A DNA stretch of 64,000 nucleotides. It comes from an uncultured Mycobacterium sp. (lineage in GTDB: Bacteria > Actinomycetota > Actinomycetes > Mycobacteriales > Mycobacteriaceae). Below are positions 34,556-43,300 of the stretch, piece after piece. The notes below the pieces were generated by a model. It ran no database searches. It was not told the DNA's origin and was given only the letters and a program-made list of their open reading frames with translations. The position numbers and the translations under genes were made by a program. How positions within the stretch are numbered: the stretch's first letter is position 1; every line of letters begins with the position of its first letter. The stretch lies in the NCBI GenBank assembly GCA_900078375.1, contig FLQS01000056.1:48767-112766 (forward strand), in the 5' to 3' direction.

Positions 34556-35629
34556 ATGAACAGACTGAGTGCGGCAACGTTCGCTGTGCTGGCGGGTGTC
34601 GCAATGACGTTGACCGGCTGCGGCGGCGGGGGCTCGACTGGCGCGGGCGGACCGGCCCAGAACGGCAAGATCGGGGTGATCCTGCCCGACACCAAATCGT
34701 CGGTGCGCTGGGAAACCAAAGACCGCCCCGCGCTGGAAGCCGCCTTCAAGGCGGCCGGCATTCCCTACTCCATTCAGAACGCTGAGGGTTCCGCCGACAA
34801 GATGGCGACGATCGCCGACGGCATGATCGCCGATGGCGTCACCGTACTTGCGATCGTCAATCTCGACTCCGACAGTGGCGCGGCCATCCAGCAGAAGGCC
34901 GCGACCCAGGGGGTGAAGACCATCGACTACGACCGCCTCACGCTGGGCGGCTCGGCCGATGCCTACATCTCCTTCGACGGCACAAAGGTCGGCCAATTGC
35001 AGGGCCAGGGGTTAGTCGACTGCCTTGGTGGAAAACCGTCGAAGGTTCTGTTCCTCAACGGTTCTCCGACGGACAACAATGCGACATTGTTCACCGCCGG
35101 CGCCCACTCGGTAGTCGACAAGACACCATCGATCACCATCACCGGTGAGCAGGCGGTGCCGGACTGGGACAACGACAAGGCGGTCACGATCTTCGAGCAG
35201 ATGTACACCGCCGCCGACGGCAAGGTCGACGGCGTCTACGCCGCCAATGACGGTCTGGCCGGATCGGTGATCTCGATCCTGCAGAAGAACCACCGCGCCG
35301 GGCAGGTCGCAGTCACCGGCCAGGACGCAACCGTCGAGGGCTTACAGAACATCGTGGCCGGCACCCAGTGCATGACCGTGTACAAGTCGGCCAACCAGGA
35401 GGCCAACGCACTGGCCGACGCCGCGATCGCATTGGCCAAGGGCGAGCGGCCCAAGACCAACAGCACCTCGCGCGACGACAAGGGCAACCGCGACGTGCCG
35501 TCGGTGCTGCTGACCCCGAAGTCGATCACCAAGGACAATGTCGGCGACGTGTTCGCCGACAACGGCCAATCCAAGGACGAGGTCTGCACCGGGCAGTTCG
35601 CCTCTATGTGCAGCGCGGCGGGACTGTAG
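34556..35629 (+). CDS. Sugar ABC transporter binding lipoprotein (XylF-like)
   Basis: A 357-residue periplasmic-binding-protein family 1 lipoprotein. The signal peptide ends in LTGC with Cys22, followed by a Gly-rich linker. The fold segments are KIGVILPDTKSSVRWETKDRPALEAAFKAAG and GVYAANDGLAGSVISILQ, as in XylF and related CUT2 family binding proteins. It lies 33 bp after xylA and 6 bp before the ATPase. D-xylose is the probable ligand from context. Confidence 0.92.
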   Translation: MNRLSAATFAVLAGVAMTLTGCGGGGSTGAGGPAQNGKIGVILPDTKSSVRWETKDRPALEAAFKAAGIPYSIQNAEGSADKMATIADGMIADGVTVLAIVNLDSDSGAAIQQKAATQGVKTIDYDRLTLGGSADAYISFDGTKVGQLQGQGLVDCLGGKPSKVLFLNGSPTDNNATLFTAGAHSVVDKTPSITITGEQAVPDWDNDKAVTIFEQMYTAADGKVDGVYAANDGLAGSVISILQKNHRAGQVAVTGQDATVEGLQNIVAGTQCMTVYKSANQEANALADAAIALAKGERPKTNSTSRDDKGNRDVPSVLLTPKSITKDNVGDVFADNGQSKDEVCTGQFASMCSAAGL

Positions 35630-35635
35630 GCCCCG

Positions 35636-36412
35636 ATGCCCGAGCCCATCCTCGAACTGCGCGGTGTCAACAAGAGTTTCGGCGTCGTGCACGTCCTGCA
35701 CGACATCGACTTCCAGGTCTATCCCGGCGAGGTGACCGCGCTGGTCGGCGACAACGGCGCGGGCAAGTCGACACTGGTGAAGGCGATCGCCGGAATCTAT
35801 CCGATCGATTCCGGCAGCTACGTGTTCGAGGGCAGGTCGGTCACGGTCCACGGGCCCACCGACGTTGCGGCCCTTGGCATTGAGGTCGTCTATCAAGACC
35901 TGGCGCTATGCGACAACCTCGACATCGTGCAGAACATGTTCCTGGGACGCGAACTGATCAGACGCGGTGTGCTCGACGAGGCACGAATGGAAACCCTGGC
36001 CACCGAAGCACTCACCGCGCTGTCGGTGCGCACGGTGAAGTCGGTGCGGCAGACCGTGTCTAGCTTGTCCGGTGGCCAGCGCCAGACCGTGGCCATCGCG
36101 AAGTCGGTGCTGTGGAACTCCAAAGTCGTCCTGCTCGACGAGCCGACCGCCGCGCTGGGGGTGGCCCAGACCCGCCAGGTGATCGACCTGGTACGCCGAC
36201 TCGCCGACCAGGGAGTGGGCGTGGTGCTGATCTCGCACAACCTGGCCGACGTCTTCGAGGTCGCCGACCGCATCTGCGCGCTGTACCTGGGCCGGGTTGC
36301 CGCCGAAGTGAAGACCTCGGCGGTCACCCACAGCCAGGTCGTCGAGCTCATCACCGCCGGCCGATCGGGCAGCCTCGGGCTAGCCCCGGCCGAGGCCGCC
36401 CAGTCGATGTGA
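35636..36412 (+). CDS. Sugar ABC transporter ATPase, single-domain (XylG/FrcA-like)
   Basis: A 258-residue ATPase with one nucleotide-binding domain: Walker A GDNGAGKST, signature SLSGGQRQTVAIAKS, Walker B VVLLDEPTAALG, switch His in LISHNLADV. Classical XylG and RbsA proteins are about 500 residues with two such domains, so this is the half-size form that must act as a homodimer. It sits between binding protein and permease genes and ends 11 bp before the permease. Confidence 0.92.
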   Translation: MPEPILELRGVNKSFGVVHVLHDIDFQVYPGEVTALVGDNGAGKSTLVKAIAGIYPIDSGSYVFEGRSVTVHGPTDVAALGIEVVYQDLALCDNLDIVQNMFLGRELIRRGVLDEARMETLATEALTALSVRTVKSVRQTVSSLSGGQRQTVAIAKSVLWNSKVVLLDEPTAALGVAQTRQVIDLVRRLADQGVGVVLISHNLADVFEVADRICALYLGRVAAEVKTSAVTHSQVVELITAGRSGSLGLAPAEAAQSM

Positions 36413-36423
36413 AGGATCGCCGG

Positions 36424-37701
36424 ATGACCACCGTCAGTTCGAAATTCAACTCTGACCTCGCCGACGCTGACTTCGCTGCCGACGCACGCTCCGACGACAC
36501 CTTCCTCGACGCCGTCCGCGGCTATGCGAGGCGCGTCCGGGGCGGGGACATGGGCTCACTGCCCGCGGTGCTGGGACTCATTGTGCTGTTCGTGGTGTTC
36601 GGGCTCGCCAACGAGCGGTTCACCTCCGCGCTCAACCTGGCCAACCTCATCACCCAGGCCGGCTCAATCTGTGTACTGGCAATGGGGCTCGTCTTCGTGC
36701 TGCTGCTCGGCGACATCGACCTGTCCGCGGGCGTGGCCGGCGGTGTGTCGGCATGTGCGATGGCGCTGACGGTGGTCAACCACGGCTGGCCGTGGTGGGC
36801 CGGTGTACTGGCCGGTGTGGCTTCCGGCGCGCTGATCGGACTGGTCATCGGCTCGCTACGCGCCAAGCTCGGAATCCCGTCTTTTGTCGTGACCCTTGCC
36901 TTCTTCCTCGGGCTTCAGGGTGTCACCCTCAAGCTGATCGGGGAGGGCGGCTCAGTGCGGGTCGACGACCCTGTCATCCGCGGCATCACGATCAGCAACA
37001 TGTCGGTGACCGCTGGGTGGATCTGCGCGGTGCTGATCGTCGTCGGATTCGCTGCACTCGAGTTGTACTGGTACCGCAGCAAGGTCGCACAGGGTCTACA
37101 CCACGCGCCGTTCGGGGTGGTGGCCATGCGCATCACGGGGATCGCGGCAGTGACCGTCGGGGTCACGTGTCTGCTGAACATCAACCGAAGCGTCAACCCC
37201 AGCGTCGAGATCCGCGGCGTCCCTTACGTACTGCCGCTCGTCGGGGTACTGCTGATCGCGCTGACGTTCGTCCTCAATCGCACGGCGTACGGCAGACACG
37301 TGTATGCCGTCGGCGGCAACGCCGAGGCCGCCCGACGCGCCGGCATCAACGTCGACCGGATCCGGATCTCGGTGTTCGTCGTGTGCTCGTCGCTGGCCGC
37401 GGTGAGCGGGATCATCGCCGCGTCCTACGGCGGCAAGGTGTCCGCATCCTCGGGGGCGGGGAACACGCTGCTGTATGCGGTGGGAGCCGCGGTGATCGGC
37501 GGCACCAGCCTGTTCGGCGGTAAGGGCAGGGCCGTGGACGCCGTGATCGGTGGCGTCGTGGTCGCCACGATCGCCAACGGGCTCGGCCTGCTCAACCAAT
37601 CGTCCTACATCAACTTCCTCGTCACCGGCGGCGTGCTGCTATTGGCGGCCAGCGTCGATGCGATTTCACGCCGACGCCGTTCCGTGACGGGTGTGGGCTG
37701 A
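36424..37701 (+). CDS. Sugar ABC transporter permease (XylH-like)
   Basis: A 425-residue permease of the BPD_transp_2 family with about 10 or more membrane helices from residue 43 to 415 and a cytoplasmic N-terminus of about 40 residues. The family segment GGNAEAARRAGINVDRIRI and the C-terminal GAAVIGGTSLFGGKGRAVDAVIGGVVVATIANGL are typical of XylH/RbsC. The ATG at 36424 was chosen; an upstream in-frame ATG lies within the ATPase gene. The ROK gene starts at the base after its stop. Confidence 0.91.
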   Translation: MTTVSSKFNSDLADADFAADARSDDTFLDAVRGYARRVRGGDMGSLPAVLGLIVLFVVFGLANERFTSALNLANLITQAGSICVLAMGLVFVLLLGDIDLSAGVAGGVSACAMALTVVNHGWPWWAGVLAGVASGALIGLVIGSLRAKLGIPSFVVTLAFFLGLQGVTLKLIGEGGSVRVDDPVIRGITISNMSVTAGWICAVLIVVGFAALELYWYRSKVAQGLHHAPFGVVAMRITGIAAVTVGVTCLLNINRSVNPSVEIRGVPYVLPLVGVLLIALTFVLNRTAYGRHVYAVGGNAEAARRAGINVDRIRISVFVVCSSLAAVSGIIAASYGGKVSASSGAGNTLLYAVGAAVIGGTSLFGGKGRAVDAVIGGVVVATIANGLGLLNQSSYINFLVTGGVLLLAASVDAISRRRRSVTGVG

Positions 37702-38928
37702 ATGGACTCGAGCAACCCCCGATCGCGCGTAGGGACCAACCAGGAGAACGTGCGGCGGCACAATCTGAGCACACTGCTGCGGCATCTTCATCTGGCCGGC
37801 CCGCTGTCCCGATCCTCGCTGGCATCTCTGATGGGCTTGAACCGCAGCACAATTGCCGACCTGGTCGCGCAGGCCGAGGTGCTGCAGCTCGCCGACCAGC
37901 ACGCGCGGTTGACCGGCGGGCAGTCCTCAGCCGGCCGGCCCTCGGTCGGCGTCGGCGCAACTGAGCATGCCTATGTGCTGGCCGTCGACGTGCGAGTCTC
38001 GGGCCTCGTGGTGTCCCGGGTCGGGCTGGGCGGGCGCCTGCTGAGTCAGGCCACTGGCCCCTCCCCCGACGGACACGACCCGTCGGCGACCGCGGAGGGG
38101 GTTGCGCGCCTGACTCACGCGGTCCTGCGGGACGTAAGGCACGATTCCGTGCTGGTCGGCATCGGTGTCGGCATCCCAGGCATCATCGCTGGCAACAACG
38201 GAATCGTCCGTCTGGCACCGAATTTGGGCTGGCGCGATGTACCGTTCGCAGACATCCTGGCCGATCGGCTCGGCACCAACCTGCGCCCGATCCTCGGCAA
38301 CGACGCCGATCTCGGTGCGTTGGCCGAGCACCTGCGCGGCGTAGGGAGCGGAGTCGACGACGTCGTGTATGTCTCCGGCGAGGTTGGTGTCGGCGCCGGA
38401 ATCGTCACCGGCGGCGCACCGGTGAGCGGGATGTCCGGATTCGCGGGCGAGATCGGACACCTACCGTTCGGCGATGGGAGCCGACCATGCCACTGCGGGG
38501 CCGTTGGCTGCTGGGAGACCGAGATCGGCGCAGCGGCGATCGCCCGGGCCGTAGGCTGTCCGTCCGACCAACTCAGCGAACTCGGTTGCCGCCTCGATGG
38601 AATACCCTCGGCGCCAGAAGAACTCCGCGAGGTCGGCCGCCATCTCGGGCGCGGACTGGCCGGTCTGGTTGCCCTGCTCAACCCGGAGATCATCGTGCTG
38701 GGCGGTTATCTCCGCGCTCTGTATCCCTGGGTGCGGGAAGACGTCAGCGCCGAGATGGACGCTCGGGCACTGAAGGTGACCGGCATCCATCCCGAAATCG
38801 TGCTGCCGGGCCTTGGCGACCGGTCGGTGCTCATCGGCGCCGCCGAAATGGCGTTCCGAGACCTGCTCGACGATCCGGTGAATTGTCTCGCACGAGCCCG
38901 GCGTACGTCGGCGCTGGCGGTCAACTAA
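37702..38928 (+). CDS. ROK-family transcriptional regulator (xylose operon, right)
   Basis: A 408-residue ROK repressor with an N-terminal winged helix (NVRRHNLSTLLRHLHLAGPLSRSSLASLMGLNRSTIADLVAQ) and a ROK domain with the zinc motif RPCHCGAVGCWETE. It begins directly after the permease stop and is the last gene of the xylose operon. It and the left-hand ROK protein (32098) share the same layout, so the operon is bracketed by two paralogous regulators. Which one responds to xylose is not visible from sequence. Confidence 0.9.
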   Translation: MDSSNPRSRVGTNQENVRRHNLSTLLRHLHLAGPLSRSSLASLMGLNRSTIADLVAQAEVLQLADQHARLTGGQSSAGRPSVGVGATEHAYVLAVDVRVSGLVVSRVGLGGRLLSQATGPSPDGHDPSATAEGVARLTHAVLRDVRHDSVLVGIGVGIPGIIAGNNGIVRLAPNLGWRDVPFADILADRLGTNLRPILGNDADLGALAEHLRGVGSGVDDVVYVSGEVGVGAGIVTGGAPVSGMSGFAGEIGHLPFGDGSRPCHCGAVGCWETEIGAAAIARAVGCPSDQLSELGCRLDGIPSAPEELREVGRHLGRGLAGLVALLNPEIIVLGGYLRALYPWVREDVSAEMDARALKVTGIHPEIVLPGLGDRSVLIGAAEMAFRDLLDDPVNCLARARRTSALAVN

Positions 38929-38933
38929 TCGCG

Positions 38934-39281
38934 TCAGAAGATCGCGTAGGCCTTGCGCAGGGTTTCGTGGATCACCCAGGTGCCGGTCCAGCCGAGCGGG
39001 AATACGGCAAGATCGCCGGCACCCACCTCACTCGGCTCGCCCCCATCAGGGGTGACGGTCATCCGCCCGGACACCACGTAGATGACCTCGTTGGTCTCCA
39101 GAGTCCAGTGCGATGGGCCGGGCGCGCATTGCCAAATGCCGGCCGACTTGGCGCCATCGACCCAGACCTCCAGACCGTGGGTCGCCATCGGGTCACCGGT
39201 GGCCTCCTCCAGCGGACCCCAGTCCTCGAGCTCGGCATCGGACGCATTGGCCAGGACGGTGGTCAGCACTGCAGCGGTCAT
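38934..39281 (-). CDS. Small cupin protein (DUF861-like)
   Basis: A 115-residue single cupin domain: SHWTLETNEVIYVVSGRMTVTPDGGEP (motif 1 side, with Glu) and AGDLAVFPLGWTGTWVIHETLRK (motif 2 side). The pattern GWTGTWVIHETLRKAY is typical of the cupin_3/DUF861 group that includes ureidoglycine aminohydrolase-like proteins. It starts 20 bp after the DAO-type oxidase stop, so it belongs to that operon and to the operator-site-3 promoter. The reaction is unknown; these proteins sometimes act as partner or binding proteins in amine pathways. Confidence 0.84.
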   Translation of the reverse strand: MTAAVLTTVLANASDAELEDWGPLEEATGDPMATHGLEVWVDGAKSAGIWQCAPGPSHWTLETNEVIYVVSGRMTVTPDGGEPSEVGAGDLAVFPLGWTGTWVIHETLRKAYAIF

Positions 39282-39301
39282 GAGAGGAAAACCTTTCGTT
39301 G

Positions 39302-40498
39302 TCAGGCGTGTTCGGGGAACGGCAGGGAAATCGGCTCGGGCGCCAGCCGGCTGTTTCCGTCAGCGTCGAAGCGGTCCAGCCCGAGGTCGGTCAGGTCCAG
39401 CCAGTCGCATTCGCCCTTGAGCGTGACGTCGGCGGCGGCCTCGGCCACCGCGGGACCCCACATCATGCCGTGTCCGGCCGCGCAGGCCACCACGGTGCCG
39501 TCTATCGCACCGTCGTCGGTCAGCAGCGGCCCCAGGATCGGCAGGTGGTCGTTCGTGTAGTCGATCGTCGCCGCCCACGTGCGCCGAAGGCCCAAGCCGC
39601 GCACCGGCGGAAACAGCGACTCGATACGCGCGAGCGCCTTCTGGTAGTAAGTCCAATCGAACTCGGTGGCCTCGCCCGGCTGCTCGTCGGGGTTGCTCAT
39701 CCCCCACAGCACGCCGCCGTATTCGCCTGGGCGCCAATAAATTCCTTCGCTGACGTCGAACACCATGGGCAGCGCGTCGATATTGGCGTCGCGCAGTGGT
39801 TCGGTGACCACGACCTGGTGCCGGGTGCCGCCGGCGGGGATCCGTCCGCCTGCCGTCACACCGACCTCACCGAGAAGCGGACCGCCGGTGAGCACCACCC
39901 GGTTGGTGTCGATGGGCCCGTCGGCGGTGTCGACACCGATGACGCGCCCCCTGGCCACCCGCAGGCCGGTGAAGGCACAGCGTTCGCGAACGTCGACCCG
40001 GTGTGCGGTGAGCGCCGCGGTGTAAGCCAAAACATTGCGCGGGGCGTTGATGTATCCGTCGCCGGGCGCGTACGAGCCGCCTGACGTCACGCCGGGCGCC
40101 AAACCGGTGCCGCGGTTGTCGATGTCGGAGCTGGACAGCCATTCGACCGTCAACCCAAGGCTCTGCTGCAGGGCGATCCGGTCGTGCGCCTGTTGCACTT
40201 CGACGTCGGTGAAGCACGGCATCAGGTAGCCCTGCGCGACGAAGCCGCAATCCAGCGGATACCGCTCACCGCTGGCGGTGTAGAACTCCTGGCTGCGCAA
40301 GCCGAGACGGATGGCGGTCTCGGTGCCGCCCTGCGCACGGACCATGCCGGCGGCGCGGCTGCTGGCGCCGTCGCCCAGTGTCTGGGCTTCGAGCAGCACT
40401 ACGCGGCCGGCCCCGCGTTCGGCGAGCTGGACCGCCGTCCACGCCCCGACCGTGCCGCCACCGACCACCACAACATCCGCACTGTGACTGCTGGTCAT
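39302..40498 (-). CDS. DAO-type FAD-dependent amine oxidase or dehydrogenase
   Basis: A 398-residue flavoprotein of the D-amino acid oxidase superfamily (sarcosine oxidase/dimethylglycine dehydrogenase/PuuB-like). The N-terminal ADP-binding fold is DVVVVGGGTVGAWTAVQLAERG, followed by GASSRAAGMVRAQGG for FAD contact. The C-terminal region has RRTWAATIDYTNDHLPILGPL and AAGHGMMWGPAVAE, as in this group. It likely oxidises a secondary or tertiary amine released in the pathway. It starts 16 bp from operator site 3, divergently from an acyl-CoA dehydrogenase. Confidence 0.88.
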   Translation of the reverse strand: MTSSHSADVVVVGGGTVGAWTAVQLAERGAGRVVLLEAQTLGDGASSRAAGMVRAQGGTETAIRLGLRSQEFYTASGERYPLDCGFVAQGYLMPCFTDVEVQQAHDRIALQQSLGLTVEWLSSSDIDNRGTGLAPGVTSGGSYAPGDGYINAPRNVLAYTAALTAHRVDVRERCAFTGLRVARGRVIGVDTADGPIDTNRVVLTGGPLLGEVGVTAGGRIPAGGTRHQVVVTEPLRDANIDALPMVFDVSEGIYWRPGEYGGVLWGMSNPDEQPGEATEFDWTYYQKALARIESLFPPVRGLGLRRTWAATIDYTNDHLPILGPLLTDDGAIDGTVVACAAGHGMMWGPAVAEAAADVTLKGECDWLDLTDLGLDRFDADGNSRLAPEPISLPFPEHA

Positions 40499-40513
40499 AC
40501 CTCAAGACCGTGA

Positions 40514-40538
40514 CATAGACTGAACGCTCAGTCAATAG
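40514..40538. promoter_or_regulatory. TetR-type operator, site 3 (divergent DAO / acyl-CoA dehydrogenase promoter)
   Basis: An exact 25-bp copy of the sequence at 25036-25060, with the core GACTGA-ACGC-TCAGTC at 40518-40533 and the TAGACT hexamer at 40516-40521. It lies midway between the divergent starts at 40498 and 40565. Exact conservation over 15 kb in otherwise unrelated flanks indicates a constrained binding site. Confidence 0.83.
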
Positions 40539-40564
40539 CTTCCAGCGAGCAGAGAGCACTGCGA

Positions 40565-41737
40565 ATGTACGGGTTGACAGCCGAAGACCGACGGATCCGC
40601 GAGACCGCACGCGAGTTCGTCGAGACTCTGATCCCCTACGAGGCCGAGGCCGAAATGGCCGGCGGCCAACTGCCCAAGGAGCTGACCGCCGAGCATCACG
40701 CCAAGGCCATCGAACTGGGCTTGTATGCCACCAACATGCCCACTTCGGTCGGTGGCCCGGGATTCACTGCGCTGCAACAGGTTCTGGTGCAGGAACAGGT
40801 GGGCCGAGTCACCAACGCGATCGCCTGGGTGATGCACACACCGCCGCAGTGGTGGGCCGAGGTGGCCACCGACTACCAGAAGCAGCGCTGGCTACTGCCC
40901 GCGGTGCGCGGGGAGAAGCACGAGGCGTACGCCATCACCGAGGAATTCGCCGGCTCGGATGTCTCAGCGCTGGAAACCACCGCCCGCCGCGACGGCGACG
41001 AATACGTCATCAACGGGATCAAGTGGCACGTCACGTCGTTCAACCTGGCCGAGTACGTCTTCGTCCAGGCGGTCCTGGTCGGCGGGCCGCACGAGGGTGA
41101 CCACGTCCTGCTGGTCGTGGATCTGCCATGGCCCGGAGTTGAAGTGGTGCGCACGCCGCATTACTCACACAACATTCCCGACGAGCATCCGATCGTGTCG
41201 TTCACCGACGTGCGGGTCCCGGTCAGTCATCTGGTCGGCGCAGAGGGCGAGGGTATGACGTTCACGCAGGACTGGTTCCGCTTCGAGCGGATCATGGTGG
41301 CCTCCCGCTGCGTGGGCGCCGCCCAGCGCCTGGTCGACGAGATGACCGCGTTCGCAAAGGATCGCGTCGTCGACGGCAAGCCGCTCGGCGAGCATCAGTT
41401 GGTGGCCGGCATGCTCGCCGACAGCGCCACCGAACTGTTCGCCGCCCGCAGCCTGCTCTACGAGGTGGCCCGCGGTATCGACGCCGGACTGGATCGCAAG
41501 GCACTGCACGGCCAGGCCTCGATGGCCAAGCTGTACTGCTCGGAGATGGCCGGACGGGTCGCCGACCGGGCGGTGCAGATCTTCGGCGGGCGCGGCTATA
41601 TGCGCGAGAACGTCGCCGAACGGATGTTCCGCGAGCTACGCGTGGAGCGAATCTGGGAGGGCGCCAGCGAGATTCAACGCATCATCATCGGCCGTCAACT
41701 GATGCAGCGCGGCCCGGCGGCGTTGCTCAAGCCCTAG
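40565..41737 (+). CDS. Acyl-CoA dehydrogenase
   Basis: A 390-residue FAD enzyme of the acyl-CoA dehydrogenase family. Motifs: YAITEEFAGSDVSALETTARRDGDEYVINGIKWHVTS for the FAD and substrate region, and the C-terminal RVERIWEGASEIQRIIIGRQL with the catalytic Glu in WEGAS. It lies 27 bp after operator site 3, so it is probably co-regulated with the amine genes rather than with general fatty-acid oxidation. The specific acyl-CoA is not known; an acyl-CoA made by the NDP-forming synthetase is an attractive idea. Convergent with the SRPBCC gene by a 4-bp overlap. Confidence 0.91.
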   Translation: MYGLTAEDRRIRETAREFVETLIPYEAEAEMAGGQLPKELTAEHHAKAIELGLYATNMPTSVGGPGFTALQQVLVQEQVGRVTNAIAWVMHTPPQWWAEVATDYQKQRWLLPAVRGEKHEAYAITEEFAGSDVSALETTARRDGDEYVINGIKWHVTSFNLAEYVFVQAVLVGGPHEGDHVLLVVDLPWPGVEVVRTPHYSHNIPDEHPIVSFTDVRVPVSHLVGAEGEGMTFTQDWFRFERIMVASRCVGAAQRLVDEMTAFAKDRVVDGKPLGEHQLVAGMLADSATELFAARSLLYEVARGIDAGLDRKALHGQASMAKLYCSEMAGRVADRAVQIFGGRGYMRENVAERMFRELRVERIWEGASEIQRIIIGRQLMQRGPAALLKP

Positions 41738-42207
41738 CGCAGCAGATAACCCGACAGCGTTGCCAGCGCCTGATTGGCGTAGCCGCGCCAGATTCGGGCG
41801 AACACCGGCAAGACCGGGGCCGTCAGTGCCGACTTCGGGTACAGGGTCCATTGCCATGTCACCAACGTGCCGGTGCCGTGCGGGCTGAATTCCCACAGGC
41901 CTTCGATGTGGTCGATCAGCGGTGACATCGCGCCACGGACATCGGTGAGGGTGTAGCCGAAGGCATGCGGCGGGTCCACGCGCGTCAGCGTCTCCCGCAT
42001 TCCGCCTCCACCGACCAGGGCGACGTCGCGGGTCTGCCCTACCGCCGACCATTCACCGGTTTGGTTGTGCACGGCCTTGATCGGCGGGATAGGTCCATAC
42101 CAGCGGTCGAACAACGTGGGCAGCGGCATCGGCAGCGTTTTGGTGAACGCATCCGATACCGCGACGGGAATCGCGCGGGACTGCTCGACGACGACGGGGT
42201 GAGCCAT
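41734..42207 (-). CDS. SRPBCC-fold protein
   Basis: A 157-residue START-like/SRPBCC protein, opening HPVVVEQSRAIPVAVSDAFTKTLPMPLPTLFDRWYGPIPPI, a common mycobacterial polyketide cyclase-like form, and ending in a long C-terminal helix (ALTAPVLPVFARIWRGYANQALATLSGYLLR). There is no enzyme signature; it probably binds a hydrophobic ligand. It lies 15 bp after the DapB-like gene on the same strand and may share its KstR-type promoter. Confidence 0.85.
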   Translation of the reverse strand: MAHPVVVEQSRAIPVAVSDAFTKTLPMPLPTLFDRWYGPIPPIKAVHNQTGEWSAVGQTRDVALVGGGGMRETLTRVDPPHAFGYTLTDVRGAMSPLIDHIEGLWEFSPHGTGTLVTWQWTLYPKSALTAPVLPVFARIWRGYANQALATLSGYLLR

Positions 42208-42222
42208 ATCGGGAGATGATAG

Positions 42223-43281
42223 TCAGCGAGACAACTGCGGCGCCGCGCGTCCGGTGATGAGCGGCAGGTCGAAGAAGGTGGCGATGCCCGGCTCGGCGGC
42301 AACCGTCGCGGGGATGGCGTTGACGCAGTGCGCGGCGGTGGCCACGACGCCCGGGTTGCTCACCAACCCTTCCTCAACGCTTTCGGGCTGCCAGCCCTTC
42401 ACCGTGACGAAGGTGTTCGGGTTGCCCCGCACCTCCATCTCGTAGCGCTCCCCTGCCGGGCCGAAAGACCATGCGGGGTCCAGGTTTTCCTCGCCCATCA
42501 ACCAATTGACGGTGATGCGCACGACGATGGTCTTGGTCACCACGGCATCCCAGTGGAACCGCCGACCGGCGACCTGGCCAGGTTCGATCACGCCCATCGG
42601 TGAGTCGATGGGCGCGGTCGCGACGGCGACCTCCTGCGAGGTGCGGATCAGCGGTTCGGCGGCAAACCCCAGGCGGTCGACGATCAGCCGAACCGATTGG
42701 AAGAAGCCGCCGTTGAGCAACTTCTGCATAGGGCCGGTCAGTGCACTCTCCGGTGTGCCGCCAAAGCCCATCACATGACGCAGCACATCGGGGGCACCGT
42801 AGGTGCGCAGGTCGGAGTATTCCTCGGCGCGCACGAACGTCACGCCGGTGGACATCACCGACAGCAGCAGCGGGAACAGCTCGGTGGCGGCACCCGGCCC
42901 GATGCCGGCGCCGTGCAGGGTGACGTTGCCCTCGCGGGCCGCGGCTTCCAGCGGGGCGGCTTCGGATTCACTCGGGTAGAACCAGCCGACCGGGCTGACG
43001 ACGTTCTTGCCCGAGCGCAGCAGTGCGGTCACCTCATCGAGGTTGGGCAGCAGCGGCGCATAGATCACCGCGTCGGCGTCCAGCGCAAGGATGTCGTCAA
43101 GGCTGCTGGTGGCCGTCACCCCCAGCGGTTCGGTGCCGATGATCTCGCCGACGTCCTTGCCGGCCTTGTCCTTGGAATGCACCCAGCACCCGGCCAGTTC
43201 GAGTTCGGGATGTTCGAGCACACCCTTGATGGCCGCCACCCCGACAGAACCGGTTGCCCACTGCACGACCCGCAACGCCAT
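42223..43281 (-). CDS. DapB-like NAD(P)-binding dehydrogenase (Rv1059-like)
   Basis: A 352-residue protein with an N-terminal Rossmann fold (ALRVVQWATGSVGVAAIKGVLEHPELELAGCWVHS) as in the dihydrodipicolinate reductase/2,4-diaminopentanoate dehydrogenase-like group, which is expanded in mycobacteria and separate from lysine biosynthesis. HGAGIGPGAATELFPLLLS is conserved in that group. The substrate is unknown. It diverges from a lipid-transfer thiolase over a perfect KstR-type operator, which suggests a role in sterol or related lipid breakdown. Confidence 0.85.
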   Translation of the reverse strand: MALRVVQWATGSVGVAAIKGVLEHPELELAGCWVHSKDKAGKDVGEIIGTEPLGVTATSSLDDILALDADAVIYAPLLPNLDEVTALLRSGKNVVSPVGWFYPSESEAAPLEAAAREGNVTLHGAGIGPGAATELFPLLLSVMSTGVTFVRAEEYSDLRTYGAPDVLRHVMGFGGTPESALTGPMQKLLNGGFFQSVRLIVDRLGFAAEPLIRTSQEVAVATAPIDSPMGVIEPGQVAGRRFHWDAVVTKTIVVRITVNWLMGEENLDPAWSFGPAGERYEMEVRGNPNTFVTVKGWQPESVEEGLVSNPGVVATAAHCVNAIPATVAAEPGIATFFDLPLITGRAAPQLSR

Positions 43282-43300
43282 TGCTGCACCTCCGGGAAAA

